DNA from: Heliopora coerulea
Lineage: Eukaryota > Cnidaria > Anthozoa > Scleralcyonacea > Helioporidae
DNA length: 64,000 nucleotides
Assembly: GCA_030142905.1 (NCBI GenBank)
Contig: JASJOG010000104.1
Span: 645,001 to 709,000, forward strand
Reading direction: 5' to 3'
The translations under genes and the position numbers were made by a program. The notes under the pieces were generated by a model. The model saw only the letters and a program-made list of their open reading frames with translations, did not search any database and was not told the DNA's origin. The stretch's first letter is position 1, and each line of letters opens with the position of its first letter. This document shows, piece by piece, positions 36,483-47,745 of the stretch.

Positions 36483-37007
36483 TTCTACTAAGTCCTCTGT
36501 CGCTTAGGACCACTGGTTAGTTATGAGCATGAAGCACATTAATATACTTTGACGGTAAAAATAAATACGGACATAAATACGGTCGTATTTTCTGCGGTCA
36601 CTGACCTTCCCGCGGCCATGACAATGATATTCTTGAAGGAGCACTGAAGAACATTTGAATTCAAAAGCGATACCCAAGGTTCCTATTGGCTGGTTAGAAT
36701 TTTTGAGATCTCGTTTCTTATTATGTCGTATTGTTGTGGTTCGAGAGCTGCATCCCTTAGGTAATTACAAACATGATCCTCTGTCATGTCGTTGTACCAG
36801 GAGCGTTCTGTTGTGAATAATGGTATTAAAATAGTTGTTACGGGATTTAGTCATGTAATAATACTGAATGCACCAAGATTTTATTCCCTTGATAACTGGC
36901 CAGTTTACTGATTAATCGTTTTAATTAAATTTGTCAATACTTCAAATTCCTTAAGTTCGTTCACCTCAGCCAGCCAATTAACCTGCCCGAAGGCTCTTGA
37001 AGGTGAT

Positions 37008-37442
37008 GTGTGTGGCTGTCTGCATGCCTCTGTCTGTCTGTTTGTTTGTTCATACACCAGACTGCTTCTCTATCATTTAACATCTACATTGCCCCAAGGT
37101 CTAACTGTTGCCCAGTCTATTTGTCACTTTCTCCGTAAATGCTTATCTGTCTGTCTCTCTGTCTGTCGATTTGTCTTGCCAGCAAACATTCCGTCTTTTA
37201 CTTATGAGAAGATCATTTGGAAATCCTTACCTTTTATTGGTAAATATCCCCCCAATTCACAAACAGCAATATTAAAAACATTTTCATTCTTGATTCCTAA
37301 TAAAAAGATCGTAAATCTCGCTTTAGGCGACATATTACAACGGGATTACGTCCAGCAAACAAGGCAAAATACAACAACGCGACGTCCTCAGCCTTGGCTT
37401 GATATTTCATCAGACGTTTACATTAATGACCTGCTTATTTGA
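37008..37442 (+). other. Open frame of 144 codons, unidentified
   Basis: The first third is a TGTC/TCTG low-complexity artefact. After a possible acceptor (CTTGCCAG near 37182), about 85 codons look more protein-like (FTYEKIIWKSLPFIGKYPPN, IVNLALGDILQRDYVQQTRQ) up to the stop. No domain recognised, no partner exon found. Confidence 0.2.
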
Positions 37443-37786
37443 AAACAGATTTGCAAACGGAAGGAGAACGCTGGTTGAACTAATGTATATAAAAGAAGTG
37501 CTACGTAGACAGTTCTATATCAAACAGAAACAGCCAAAGGGTTTTGTACTTCCATAAAGTATATATAATAGGGAAACTGACATTTTGAGCAAAGGCCCTT
37601 CATTGGAGTGAAACGTAAAAGCGAAATCAATTAGAAAAAGCAAAGGATAAAACACAGACCGAAAAATGTCATCTTGTGACTTGATATTCAAGTTAGAACA
37701 AGAAACAGACAAGTTGAAAACGGTAATATTTTTAAAATCAATTAGTTAGTTCAAACTTAGTTTGGATCTCACTTTTACGTTTCACT

Positions 37787-37814
37787 CAGACAAAGGGACT
37801 TCGCTCGAAACGTC
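37787..37814 (+). ncRNA. Degenerate hammerhead-like core
   Basis: CTCAGACAA, helix II GGGA-CTTC-GCTC, GAAACGTC, then CAGTTTCTC. The first box has lost CUGA in part. A related inverted motif (AAAGGCCCTTCATTGGAGTG then AAACG) lies about 200 bases upstream. Confidence 0.3.
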
Positions 37815-37825
37815 AGTTTCTCTTT

Positions 37826-37827
<2 letters not shown>

Positions 37828-37876
<49 letters not shown>

Positions 37877-37895
37877 TTATATATATATATTGGGC

Positions 37896-37925
<30 letters not shown>
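37828..37925. repeat. (AT)n microsatellites with inverted GGCCTCAT hairpin ends
   Basis: Two AT runs flank ATTGGGCCTCAT (37889-37900) and its complement ATGAGGCCCAAT (37927-37938), so the whole 37830-37940 segment can fold back. A third AT run lies at 37965-37999. Confidence 0.85.
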
Positions 37926-37926
<1 letters not shown>

Positions 37927-37931
<5 letters not shown>

Positions 37932-37950
37932 GCCCAATAGGCCGAAACGG
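37927..37950 (+). ncRNA. Hammerhead-like core, first box eroded by microsatellite
   Basis: ATGAGGCCCAATAGGCCGAAACGG has helix II GGCC-CAATA-GGCC and an intact GAAAC box. CTGATGA is only ATATGA because an AT run replaces its 5' part. The counterpart at 16727-16754 has the complementary defect. Confidence 0.35.
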
Positions 37951-37962
37951 TTCCGTCTGTAG

Positions 37963-38004
<42 letters not shown>

Positions 38005-38029
38005 TGAAAAGTTTGTTCTCAAGCTTTTA

Positions 38030-38090
38030 TCTCAGAAAATTTCTGAGCTCCCCAACGGGAATCGAACCCGTGTCTCCCATATATCCAAGC
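38030..38090 (-). mobile_element. Fragment of tRNA-derived SINE (minus)
   Basis: Contains CAACGGGAATCGAACCCGTG (T arm of the SINE in reverse) beside TTTTATCTCAGAAAATTTCT. The acceptor-like part is short. Fragment only. Confidence 0.5.
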
Positions 38091-38145
38091 TTACAAACAT
38101 CTACACTTAATAAGATGAAATTTACCTATACATATACATATATAT

Positions 38146-38709
38146 ACAGGATGTCCCAAAAAATGTATACACACTTTGAATGATTATAAATACAGTGTTT
38201 ATCAAGACATATCTAAGTTTTATAACCCAAGTTAAAGAAGACAAGTGTAGAATTTTTTGACTTATCGCAGGTATTCAAACTGATGACTGTTCTGGTCCAG
38301 GCACTGCTGATAACGCGGACAGATGGAATTGCAAACATTACGAATTATGATAATTTCATTTGGTATTTGGGTGCATTCTCTTTCAATTGCTGCTCTCAAC
38401 TCATTGATTGTTACAGGTTTTGTGCTACAAACCTTATATTTGACGGATCCCCATAAAAAAGTCCACAGGCGTGAGGTCTGGTGAACGTGGGGGGAATTCA
38501 ATGCTATATCTTCACCCAATCCATCTGTTCAGCAGATTTTCGTTAAGTTAGGCTCTCATGTCACAATGGTAGTGGGAAGGTGCTCCATCTTGCTGGAAAT
38601 AAAACTCCTCATCTCCAAATTGCTCACGAATGCGTGGCATTCGAAAGAAAGTTTGTTATAGTGAGTTATCATCATTCAAAGTGTGTATACATTTTTTTGG
38701 GACACCCTG

Positions 38710-38710
<1 letters not shown>
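38146..38710 (-). mobile_element. Mariner-like transposon, internally deleted
   Basis: Ends are inverted repeats of about 35 bases: ACAGGATGTCCCAAAAAATG at the left and CATTTTTTTGGGACACCCTGT at the right, each continuing into TATACACACTTTGAATGATT. The flanks are TA-rich, consistent with a TA duplication. On the minus strand 38519-38262 encodes the C-terminal tail of a mariner-type transposase (NSPHVHQTSRLWTFLWGSVK; VTINELRAAIERECTQIPNE; QCLDQNSHQFEYL), preceded by only scraps of the catalytic domain. About 565 bp against the usual 1.3 kb, so non-autonomous. Confidence 0.82.

Positions 38711-38745
<35 letters not shown>
38711..38745. repeat. (AT)n microsatellite
   Basis: AT run directly abutting the right end of the mariner-like element. 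Confidence 0.9.
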
Positions 38746-38747
<2 letters not shown>

Positions 38748-38810
38748 TGTAGATGTAGCTGTTTGGTCTCTGAAGAGAAGAGTGCTCAATACAAAGGTGT
38801 AGAGCTTTGA

Positions 38811-38875
38811 TAGTCTATTAAGTTATAGCTTTGAGCAACACGACAGTTGCTCAAAGCTATAACTTAATAGACTAT
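38811..38875. repeat. Perfect 30-bp-arm hairpin
   Basis: TAGTCTATTAAGTTATAGCT, TTGAGCAAC, loop ACGACA, then GTTGCTCAA and AGCTATAACTTAATAGACTA. Confidence 0.92.
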
Positions 38876-38904
38876 ATATATATATATGTGTTTAACTGTG
38901 TCGA

Positions 38905-38936
38905 GCTTTCGACTTGGTCCTTCAAGTCTTCGTCAG
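38905..38936 (-). ncRNA. Hammerhead-like ribozyme core
   Basis: On the minus strand CTGACGA, A, stem GACTTG with loop AAGGAC and CAAGTC, then GAAAGC. Six-base-pair helix II between a near-consensus first box (C for U at the fifth base) and GAAA. Confidence 0.45.
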
Positions 38937-39359
38937 GTTATGGTGAGGTATTTGCACGTGGTTTGCTTCTATCAGCTTGGTCCATGAGTCTTTGCGCGTG
39001 TAGGCGTTCCGAGCGTCTGATAGGTGATACATATATATATGTATATATTTTCCCCAATACACAACCCTTTGGCTGTTTTTTCAAAGTAAGAAATAAACTA
39101 AAGCCGAATTCCCACTTCGTTGTCCTGGTTGTAATTCAGTTGCCTGCACATCTTGTGATTGTTGTAAGAACAGAAATGTTTAGAATTATAAATTGAGACT
39201 GGAAAAATGAAATGCGCCACAGTGACTTTAAAATTTCAAGGCTTTCTGGAAAGAACTGCCTTTTAGCAATGGAAGAGCTCTGACTTTCTGGATACTTCCA
39301 ATATTAACAAACATCTCCCATGACACTCTGCGGGTTGTAATTTAATTATTATCGCCTAC

Positions 39360-42300
39360 CTATTGTTGGTTTTCTTGCCCAAACAAATATTCGCAAAGCG
39401 TCCATTTCTTTTGAGGAATTTCCCAGCTCCGACAATCGTTGGCCACGGGTAAAAAAGACATTGTGGGCCAGTTCATTGTTGTGTAAATAAGACGTAACTT
39501 GGTAAACTACACTAAATGAAGATAAAAACTTGTCAAGTGCAACAATATTGTCCACACACACCATCTGTTTTCATCTACAGACACTAAACGTTCGTGTGAC
39601 GAAATTTCAACTTTAAATTTCAGGTATTTTTTTTCCAACTGTACTTGTTCATGGTCCGAAAGTTTCAGTATGTTTGTTTTGTCCTCCGTCGATGACTCTC
39701 TTCTTTCTTTTTCTCTGTTCTTTTCCTTTTAAATCATATAATCATTCTAATGTATGCTAATTATTACGTTTTAATGTATTTTAGTTAGTCTACCAGGAGT
39801 TCGATGTCAGTTGGCCCCCCCTTGCCCTGCTTCTTTCTCCTGTCGCCTTTTGTTTATGTGTATTGATATAATTCATTGCGCCAAACATATTAAATTTCAA
39901 ATTCAATTCTTTTCTTAAAGTAAATGGTTTGAACCTGGGAGAATCATGACATGTCTGAGGAAGTTGATCGTCCAGGTTAGTGTAGTCTTGAAAAAGACTG
40001 TTGGTTGAAGTGACTGACGTTTCGACAGCCTTAGCGGCAGTCATCTTCAGAGTCAAAAGGAGAGTAAATGTCAGGTTCGCCTGTATTTGTATCTGGCTCG
40101 TGCGTGATAAGTGGGCGGTCGTATTAGTCATGGAGATGTGATAGTTGGTGAGAAGCAATGGGTGTGGTTGTGTAGGCGTTATTTATCAGTTTGTCGAAGA
40201 GTAAGTCTATTTTCCTCAAACATGTCACAATTCTTTTCTTCTCTTCTCTTTTCTTTTCTCTCCCTTTGATTTCTCTTCGTTCTCTTTCCTTTAACTTTCT
40301 CATCCCGCAAACGTACAACCAAAGATCCACCAACGGACTTATATGATTCAAGAACAATGTTTGCTGAGAGGTTATCAAAACACACGCGCATTTTAGGTCT
40401 TCACCTGTTAACCTGATTTTTTCCCTCGTCATTAAGTTCACTTCAAAATATTACATCAAATCACATCACATCACATCACAACACAACAATTTCTTGGGGC
40501 ACAAAGTATCTCAACTGGCTAATAAAATCATGTAACCCACGGAAAGGCAGTAAAACACGACCTCTAAAGTTCGTAAAACTTTGGAGAAGTTGCGTGTGAA
40601 ACAACGGACGACGCTTTGAGTGCATTTTCTTTTGTGACCTGTCTTCGTTCTTCAAGTACGTCACTTCTAACTTTATTTTTTCAAATATTCTTAATTTTTC
40701 TTAATTTTTTCATTTAATAGGTAGTCTCGGTTTCTTGTTCAAGTCGGAAGTAATTTGGACTCGTGTTTTTCAACGTGTCTAAATTGTGTTTGCCCAACGG
40801 GCTCGTAGAATTCCAGGCTTTCTGAAAAAGCATACCAGTGCAAATTAATCCGAAATTGAAGTCGAAACCGCATGATCATCGACACTAATTTATCAATCTC
40901 TGCCCATTACAAACACGTACCTGGCTACTGACGCTAAACTCTTGACATCAGAACATTCAAAAACGAACGCTTTGATTGGGTAATCAACTGTTTCAAAGAA
41001 ACCACCAGAAACACAAGATACTTTCTGAAAATGTAAATTAAAAAATAGCGAAATGCTTTATCAACAGGCATGAGGAATGACATGATTTAATAACAAAAAC
41101 ATTACCAATGCAGCCCAGAGAATGCAGCCCGAGAAATACCAGTTATCGCTTTAGCTTCTTTGAAGTAAAAATGTCTGGCAACAGGGCTTAAAAAGTTGCG
41201 GCTCACAGCCTCACAAACCAACATTTTGACAAACATATCCAACGTTTTCATCAGAAGTTAAATGTTATTGGACAGAAAGTGACGCATAACTATCAATATT
41301 AAACATCGTTACGATTAAATATTATTCAACATAGACAGTAAACTTGTCATTTGCAATAAAACTTACCGCACTTTCAGCTGGCAAGACATAAGGAGAATAA
41401 AATGCATGTAAGTGAAGATGATTCACTGAAGCAAATGCACAAAGACTGTTAAAGCCAACTCGGAAGTCTCTAATAAAATAAAAAAGATGGTAAAACAGTG
41501 TTAACAATCATAACATACATTAATTGCAGTATACTACCAGCATAATTAGTTGCACTGCATTTTAGGGAAGTCTATATAAGTATACAGAATGCTATGCAGA
41601 TTATGAGCAAAGTGATGGCATCTAGGTTTACCAACAGCTGGCTTCAGTAACTTTGATATTAAATTCTCATTAAGTACATTGTTATGAGGTGCTTTTGGCA
41701 ATACACAACATTAAAGCAATGAGGTAAATGTACCATCATTGAGCTTCTGTCCAAGTGTCTGGCATTCATTTATTGGTCCACCTCTCCATTCTTGTCAACC
41801 ATTTCCTACATCTACAGCCTATTATAATTTTACTGACTAGCTAATATCAGATAATTTTACCTCGCAAAGAGAGGTCACCAAGGAAGGAACTAGTAAAGTA
41901 CCTCAACTCATTACTAACTGGTCAAATTTGAATAGTTATTTTAGACTGTCTAGAACTGGACAATTTTACTAATTAAATGAGTAAGGCATTGAGGTAGAAT
42001 TGGGTGTAGGCCAGATATTTCAACAATGGTGACAACAATGGTGACAACAATGGAGTATTTTACTCCTTGAAGAGTTAAAGTGAGTTACAGAAACATATCT
42101 TGTAGTTTATTTCATAATTACCTCTTAGTACTGAGTAATACCATTTCCATGGATAAAGAAATAGCTTCCACAGTTAATACCTAGAAAGTTAATATCTGAA
42201 ATGTTATGGTAACAAAATTATAATGAAATATTATTCTATGGTTCAGAGAAATTGCTTGTATATACACAAACAATTCTGTACTAAATAATATCTATTACAA

Positions 42301-44574
42301 ATTACAAAAGAACACATGATAAATATTATACAGTTTGGTAGCTCATATTGTACCCATTACATATGCCATCATTTAATACTTGTATTATGATATAAAAAAA
42401 TGTCTTGTATCATTTTCCAAACTTACCTTTTCAAAGGTAATGTTTCATTGGACTGTATTTCAAGATAACATGTTAATTATCCACACATTACAACACAAAA
42501 CTAATTCACAGCATTGATCTTACATCACAAACATAAATCAAAGGATCCTTCATCAAAGTTATGGCAGTCAATCTTCCCTACCTGAGGTAAACGAGCATCA
42601 GCATCAGGTACAAATAATACATTCCCATATTCTAGAGGGCTAACATTGATCACAATTATGTTCCTTCCCATGCTAGCACGATGTTTAGGACATAATGTTG
42701 CTAAAATCTAGAAGATAAAGATTATTTGATTGGAATGTGAAAACATATGGCACATGTCATAATCAAGAACTCTTCAGATACATACATGCAATTAAAACTC
42801 ACCTCCTTGTCATGAACTTTTGTGAAGTTAAATTTCTCTGGATTAAATGGTTGACTAAGGCTGGTTATATGCTGTGGCTGACGACGCTGACTAAACCTCT
42901 TTTCATTTAACTAAAGCATTAAGTATGTTTAATTATTAGATGTGATGAAATATTGGAGGAATAAAATTTAAAAAACCCCCAAAAAACAAAAAACAAAAAA
43001 CAAACAAAAAAAAACATTAAGAAAACTAACTTGAGCAACAAATCCAAACTTTCCAGGAATGATTTTGCTCTCAACAGAATCAAGGTTGTACTTGAAGTAG
43101 CCTTGTTTCATAGCTTGATCCCATCTCTTACACAGCTCATGATCAAACTGCAAAGAATTTTCCAGAATGAAGTCTTACACAAAGTTTCTACTTTCAGGTG
43201 TTTCTGAAGATCAACTCTGCAAATCATGATATATTCTACAGTAATACAAGCTTTGAACCTTTTTCCTGGTGTTTCTGACAAGTTTTCATTTCATGTTGAT
43301 CACTCACTGTCACAAAAGCACCATGTTTATTGGTCTGAAGTGATAAGCATTATGCTGGTGTGACCTGGTTTTGTTCTTAACCCACCAAAACAGTTGAAGA
43401 CCCAAGTTTTTCTTTATAATCTACATTTTGAACAAAATTAGTCAAGTAAGTGAAACATGGTGCTCAAATTTGTGACCAAAATTGCTTTAAAGAGTGATAA
43501 ATTAATATGTATAGTCATGTACTTGGTCAATTGTAAACATCACATTTGATGGTTATACATGCATATCACTGATTTTCCAACTCAATGTACAAGTAGTAAT
43601 GGCTATTCGAATCAGGGGCAAATTACTCTGATGTCATCATCAAAATGCGGAACATGCAATTTTAAATATCAAAATTTTTGCTCAATCAGGGGCAAATTAC
43701 TCTGATGTCATCATCAAAATGCAGAACATGCAATTTTAAATATCAAAATTTTTGCTGGTGGACATCACCTTGAATCCCCCAACAGTTTTTTGTGTTCAGG
43801 ATACTTCTTGTTACCATCTTTTAATGCCCTGCATCACCCAAAGGCACCTTTTAATCAATACAATTTGATCAACTCCATAGTTCAGTGTTAATTTCAAAAT
43901 GAAAGGGGTTGCTACCATTCTTATGACAGCAGCATATATAAAATATACAAGGCAGAAATATAGGTGACATTATCACCACATGATGTAAGGTGAGAAGGGA
44001 AAATATTGTCGTCTAGACAAGATATTTGTTACTTTCTTACATTATGCATTTATTGAGTGGGGGAGGAATTCAGTTTTCAAATTTAATGGACTGAAAGATA
44101 TCTGGCAAGTTTGTGTTGTACTACAGCATCATTCTTAAATTCTGAGGTTTAAGTAATAACGAACAACATTGTTAGTTCACCAGTGACATTCATCCACAAT
44201 AATATTGTTGATGAAGCAATCTTCAGACGACAACGGGATAACAATTTGAGAGATTTTTGTATGCATGCCTTGCATGGGCACGTAATTATTCGCAGTTGAC
44301 CAAGGGCGTTAACCACAATATTTGTAGTGATGACAAGTCGGTCACAGTCATTAAGTATTTAATCGTCGTGAATTGATCTCTACAGTAGGATTCACTGATT
44401 TAAGCACGCTATCGGTTTCAGTTCCGCATTAAAAAAGCAGACTCCATGAGATATGATGCAAAGCACCCAATTTTGATTGACAGATCGCACTCCAATTCTT
44501 ACCTTGCTTGCAATATTTGGACACTTCACGTGAAAATCTTCATCAGTATACTTAATCGTAAAAGGTTTGTCCAT
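39360..44574 (-). CDS. gdpgp1: GDP-D-glucose phosphorylase 1 (8 exons seen, last exon not found)
   Basis: GDPGP1 cleaves GDP-glucose with phosphate, a metabolite-repair reaction in the GALT branch of the HIT superfamily. Minus-strand exons: 44574-44503, 43147-43031, 42910-42803, 42707-42582, 42180-42122, 41469-41367, 41024-40921 and 39511-39360. Phases match throughout (841 nt, about 280 residues). Family segments in order: [80 protein letters not shown] followed by HAF (the HxHxH-type nucleotidyl-transfer motif HLHLH), [18 protein letters not shown] and [14 protein letters not shown]. The human protein is 385 residues, so about 65-100 C-terminal residues are missing. The final visible exon ends at a fair donor (GTAGGC); reading through it gives RR and a stop. 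The 1.4-kb intron before it holds CT-rich sequence and a hammerhead-like core. No signal peptide; cytosolic. Confidence 0.92.
40012..40050 (-). ncRNA. Hammerhead-like ribozyme core with long helix II
   Basis: On the minus strand CTGAAGA, U, stem GACTGCC with loop GCTAA and GGCTGTC (one T-T mismatch), then GAAACGTCAGTC. The trailing GTCAGTC can pair with upstream GACT-type sequence. This is the best-formed example in the window. It lies in a GDPGP1 intron on the sense strand. Confidence 0.55.
43611..43757. repeat. 74-bp tandem duplication
   Basis: Two copies starting ATCAGGGGCAAATTACTCTG at 43611 and 43685, differing at one position (GCGGAAC against GCAGAAC). In a GDPGP1 intron; recent by its near identity. 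Confidence 0.95.
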
Positions 44575-46324
44575 CTAGCAACACAATTGAGGAATTCGTG
44601 ACCGTAGTAACAGCATTAAGTTAATTCAATGTCATCTAACTTGCAACGATATATTTACCTCGGCTTCTCCCATCTTCTTTTACGAAGACTGTCGTTTTCT
44701 CGACAGTCAGCGAGAAAAAATCCGTGGGTGATTCAAGTCCAAGTGCAAATTAAATTTTACAATGTTATTTTATCCCTGGGTCAGGCTGTTCTTTCTAGTT
44801 ATAACAAAAAAGTCATATGAGTTTCATGTGTCACCACCAACGGACTACAAATTATGCCGGTTGTGACGTCATATCTGGTGAGCCTCATATTTCTATGACG
44901 GACACTTTCACTTTTTTTCGACCGTACTGTAAATATCCAAGTCTTTTCTGCTTTAAAACAGTGACGGACTGGCCACATGGAGCACCGCGAGTATTCCCGG
45001 TGAGCCGGTCGATCTGAAGGCCAGTGGGCCGGTCGATCTGACGGCCGCTGGGTCGTTTTCATAACATTTTACATCCTTCAGATTTCTTAAACATCACCTC
45101 TCAGAATGCAAGAAATAGCATTTTTGAGACACTAAATTTCAAAATTTTTGGGGGAGCATACCCCCGGACCCACTAATCGTGCCTCTTTTTCCAAAAAAAA
45201 CTGATGGTGGGTCCCTCCCACAATACTTCCCGGTGAAAGTTTCGAGCCTGCGCCTGCTTTAAAATGTTTTAACTAGCAGAAGACTACAAGTTTCAAGCTG
45301 GTAAGTCAAAACTTGGGTAATCAAAGTCTTTGTAATTAGACTTTTCATGGGCTAGATCGCATATACAGGTCTTTTGGGCAAGTATTCGTTTTTTATCCTT
45401 TTCGCGAATTTCCTGCGCAGATTTCAACTCGCAAAAAGTTCATCACAATCTACATAATCTACATCTCATCGTAATCTTTATCTCATCGAGGTAGAGCTTT
45501 TCTCGCGTGTTTGATGTCAGGTTGCTACGCAACAAATCATGACCTGAAGTTCAATGAGATTTTTATCGCTGTTTTCCTAATTCATCAAGGACATTCATGC
45601 ATTGCTAAGGAAGGTTAAAATCGATATAAATATTCAAAGTGCTCATCAGAATTAAGAACAAACCACGAAAGCTTGTACCTGGTGTATGTACGTAAAATTC
45701 TATTCTTTAATAAAGTGAGATTGCGACGTCATGATGACATCATCGAAAACATCCTATAATTTTCTTCAATTTTTAAGTTAAAATATTTTTCTGAAATTAT
45801 AATTAGAATCTGGACTTACCTCCCCAAATCAGCATGCATGGATTTTAAGAATATGTAAGAAGTACTTGAGATATTTTTTTTTGGGTGAAAAACGCCTTAA
45901 AAAATTGACTAAAATTGTACCAACTTTCCTAAATTTTAAATAATGAATAAATGCATACATACTGTTGCGTAAGATGGAAGCTCTGGCTCAAATAAGTTTC
46001 TAAAATATAACATAATGTTAATAATGGAGAAAACTGCCGAATTTCAAAGTCTTTTGATGACGTCATTGTGACGTCATCATATTACTTGAACAAACGAAAA
46101 AAATTGCCTACATATTCCACGCATACAATATCTAACTTATTTCTTAAGTCTATTATCTTTGTCTGTCTGCTTTTCGAAATTTCGGGCTGCAAGCAGGCTA
46201 GGATTTACTCATTATATCAATTTTTTTAAAAGAAAATAATTATATTTTTGAACTACTGATCATTAACAAGTTAACTTTATCTTATGTTAGAATCATCCTC
46301 AGGGTATTATGAAATGAATTTATC
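44575..46324. other. Intergenic, with a CAGTGACGGACTGG repeat fragment
   Basis: Near 44961-45250 lies a G/C-rich block beginning CAGTGACGGACTGGCCACAT, with GGGCCGGTCGATCTGA duplicated (about 45000 and 45028), passing into GGGGGAGCATACCCCCGGAC. It looks like the end of a dispersed transposon. The rest is AT-rich with no gene seen. Confidence 0.45.
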
Positions 46325-46661
46325 TTATGTTACATGCATCACTTCCACGTTCATTGGTTTAGTTGAAGGAGAGGCTGGCGAATGACTTGGAAACGTCCTC
46401 ACGAGCCGCGGAAAGCGACACCGACGACAGAACAATGCTGACTTGAATCCTTCCCGGAATTTCTTTCCCAAAAAACAGTAAATGACTGGATTGCAGGCAC
46501 AATGACCGGTAGCTAAGAGTAGAGATGGGTACCAGACAAACCTATCCAAAAATGCAACGAGAAGAAACGAGGGATTACCAAGTTAGTATTTAAGTTCTCA
46601 TTTAGCGGTAAGAAATGGTAAAACTGCATAAAACACATGTTTGATACTACCTTAGAAACTC

Positions 46662-46955
46662 ATTAATAATTCATGAGGGAAACATAAAGGAAAATGATAA
46701 CCATGTCATGTCTTTATATGTGATAAAAACACTCTTGATTTTCTCCTAAAATTTTTGCGGCTCAGAAAACATCAATTTTCAAACTTTCTATGCGAATCAA
46801 CGTGTTAGGCAGTTAGTTTTTTCCAGCTATTTGAAAAAAAAAACTCGCAGTACGTGCTTTTTGCTGTTTAAATCACTCGGCTGTCGCCTCATGGTTTTTA
46901 ATCTGATAAAGCACTCGGTCTCCCGCTCATGTTTTAAATATTACTTTAAAAACTT
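46662..46955. repeat. Dispersed repeat family R, copy 1
   Basis: Starts AATAATTCATGAGGGAAACA and continues through TATATGTGATAAAAACACTC, AAACATCAATTTTCAAACTT, AATCACTCGGCTGTCGCCTC, GATAAAGCACTCGGTC. Near copies at 47444-47745 and 53168-53465. In an intron of GPCR copy 1. Confidence 0.8.
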
Positions 46956-47443
46956 ATTAAGGGCAGTGGCTAGACCTGTGCTTAGAGTCGGTCTAGAATG
47001 GAGAAGTAAGACGACTCCTTCCCTTCACTAGTCTGAGGGTTCACCTTAGGCAAGTGATAGTACCCTCGTGCCTCCCTACCTAGGGATACAGGTCCAGACA
47101 TCGGTAGCAGGATGTCTGGTGGTGCAAGCGGCAGAAGAGCTCATCCTAGAACCAATGGCGTGAACACCAGATGGCATGCAGAGGAGCCTCAACTGAGGCC
47201 AACGGATGGCATCAACCAGCAAGTGAGTTGCTACTGCGGGGCGATCTCCTCGTCAACAATGTCCGTTGCACTCCTTTGCACCACATTGTATCAGGCGTTG
47301 ACAACCAGAGAGGCAGTCTGGTGGAGGCACAACACCAACTGGCTTTGGAACTGTGCAAGGCGTCTTGTTTTGAGAATGGAGGATATGCCTCAACTCAAAC
47401 ACAAGACAGTCATCTTCGGCAACGAAGGACAGCCATTAATAAT
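46956..47443. mobile_element. G/C-richer insert between two copies of repeat R
   Basis: A block with higher G/C than its surroundings (GGGCAGTGGCTAGACCTGTG at its left end, GGAGGATATGCCTCAACTCA near the right). It contains two overlapping open frames of about 95-118 codons (47112-47468), neither recognised. Its placement between direct copies of repeat R suggests insertion of a short element. Family not identified. Confidence 0.4.
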
Positions 47444-47745
47444 TATAAAAATTATTAATAATTCATGAGGAAGATACAAAAGAAAATCATAACCGTGTCG
47501 TGTCTTTATATGTGATAAAAACACGTTTACTCTTCTCCTCCAATTTTCTCGGCTTAGAAAACATTAATTTTCAAGCTTCCTTCATGAATTACTGTATCAA
47601 GGGGTTTGTTTTTTAAACCGTTAAAAAAACTTGCAGTCGGTGTTTTATTGGACCCAAAACACTCGGCTTCCGCCTTGTGTTTCATATCCGATAAAGCACT
47701 CCTAATCGTTTTTAAAACATTACTTAAAACTGTTAAAAATTATTT
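47444..47745. repeat. Dispersed repeat family R, copy 2
   Basis: ATTAATAATTCATGAGGAAG, TGTCGTGTCTTTATATGTGA, AAAACACTCGGCTTCCGCCT, GATAAAGCACTCCTAATCG. Same order of blocks as copies 1 and 3. Confidence 0.8.
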
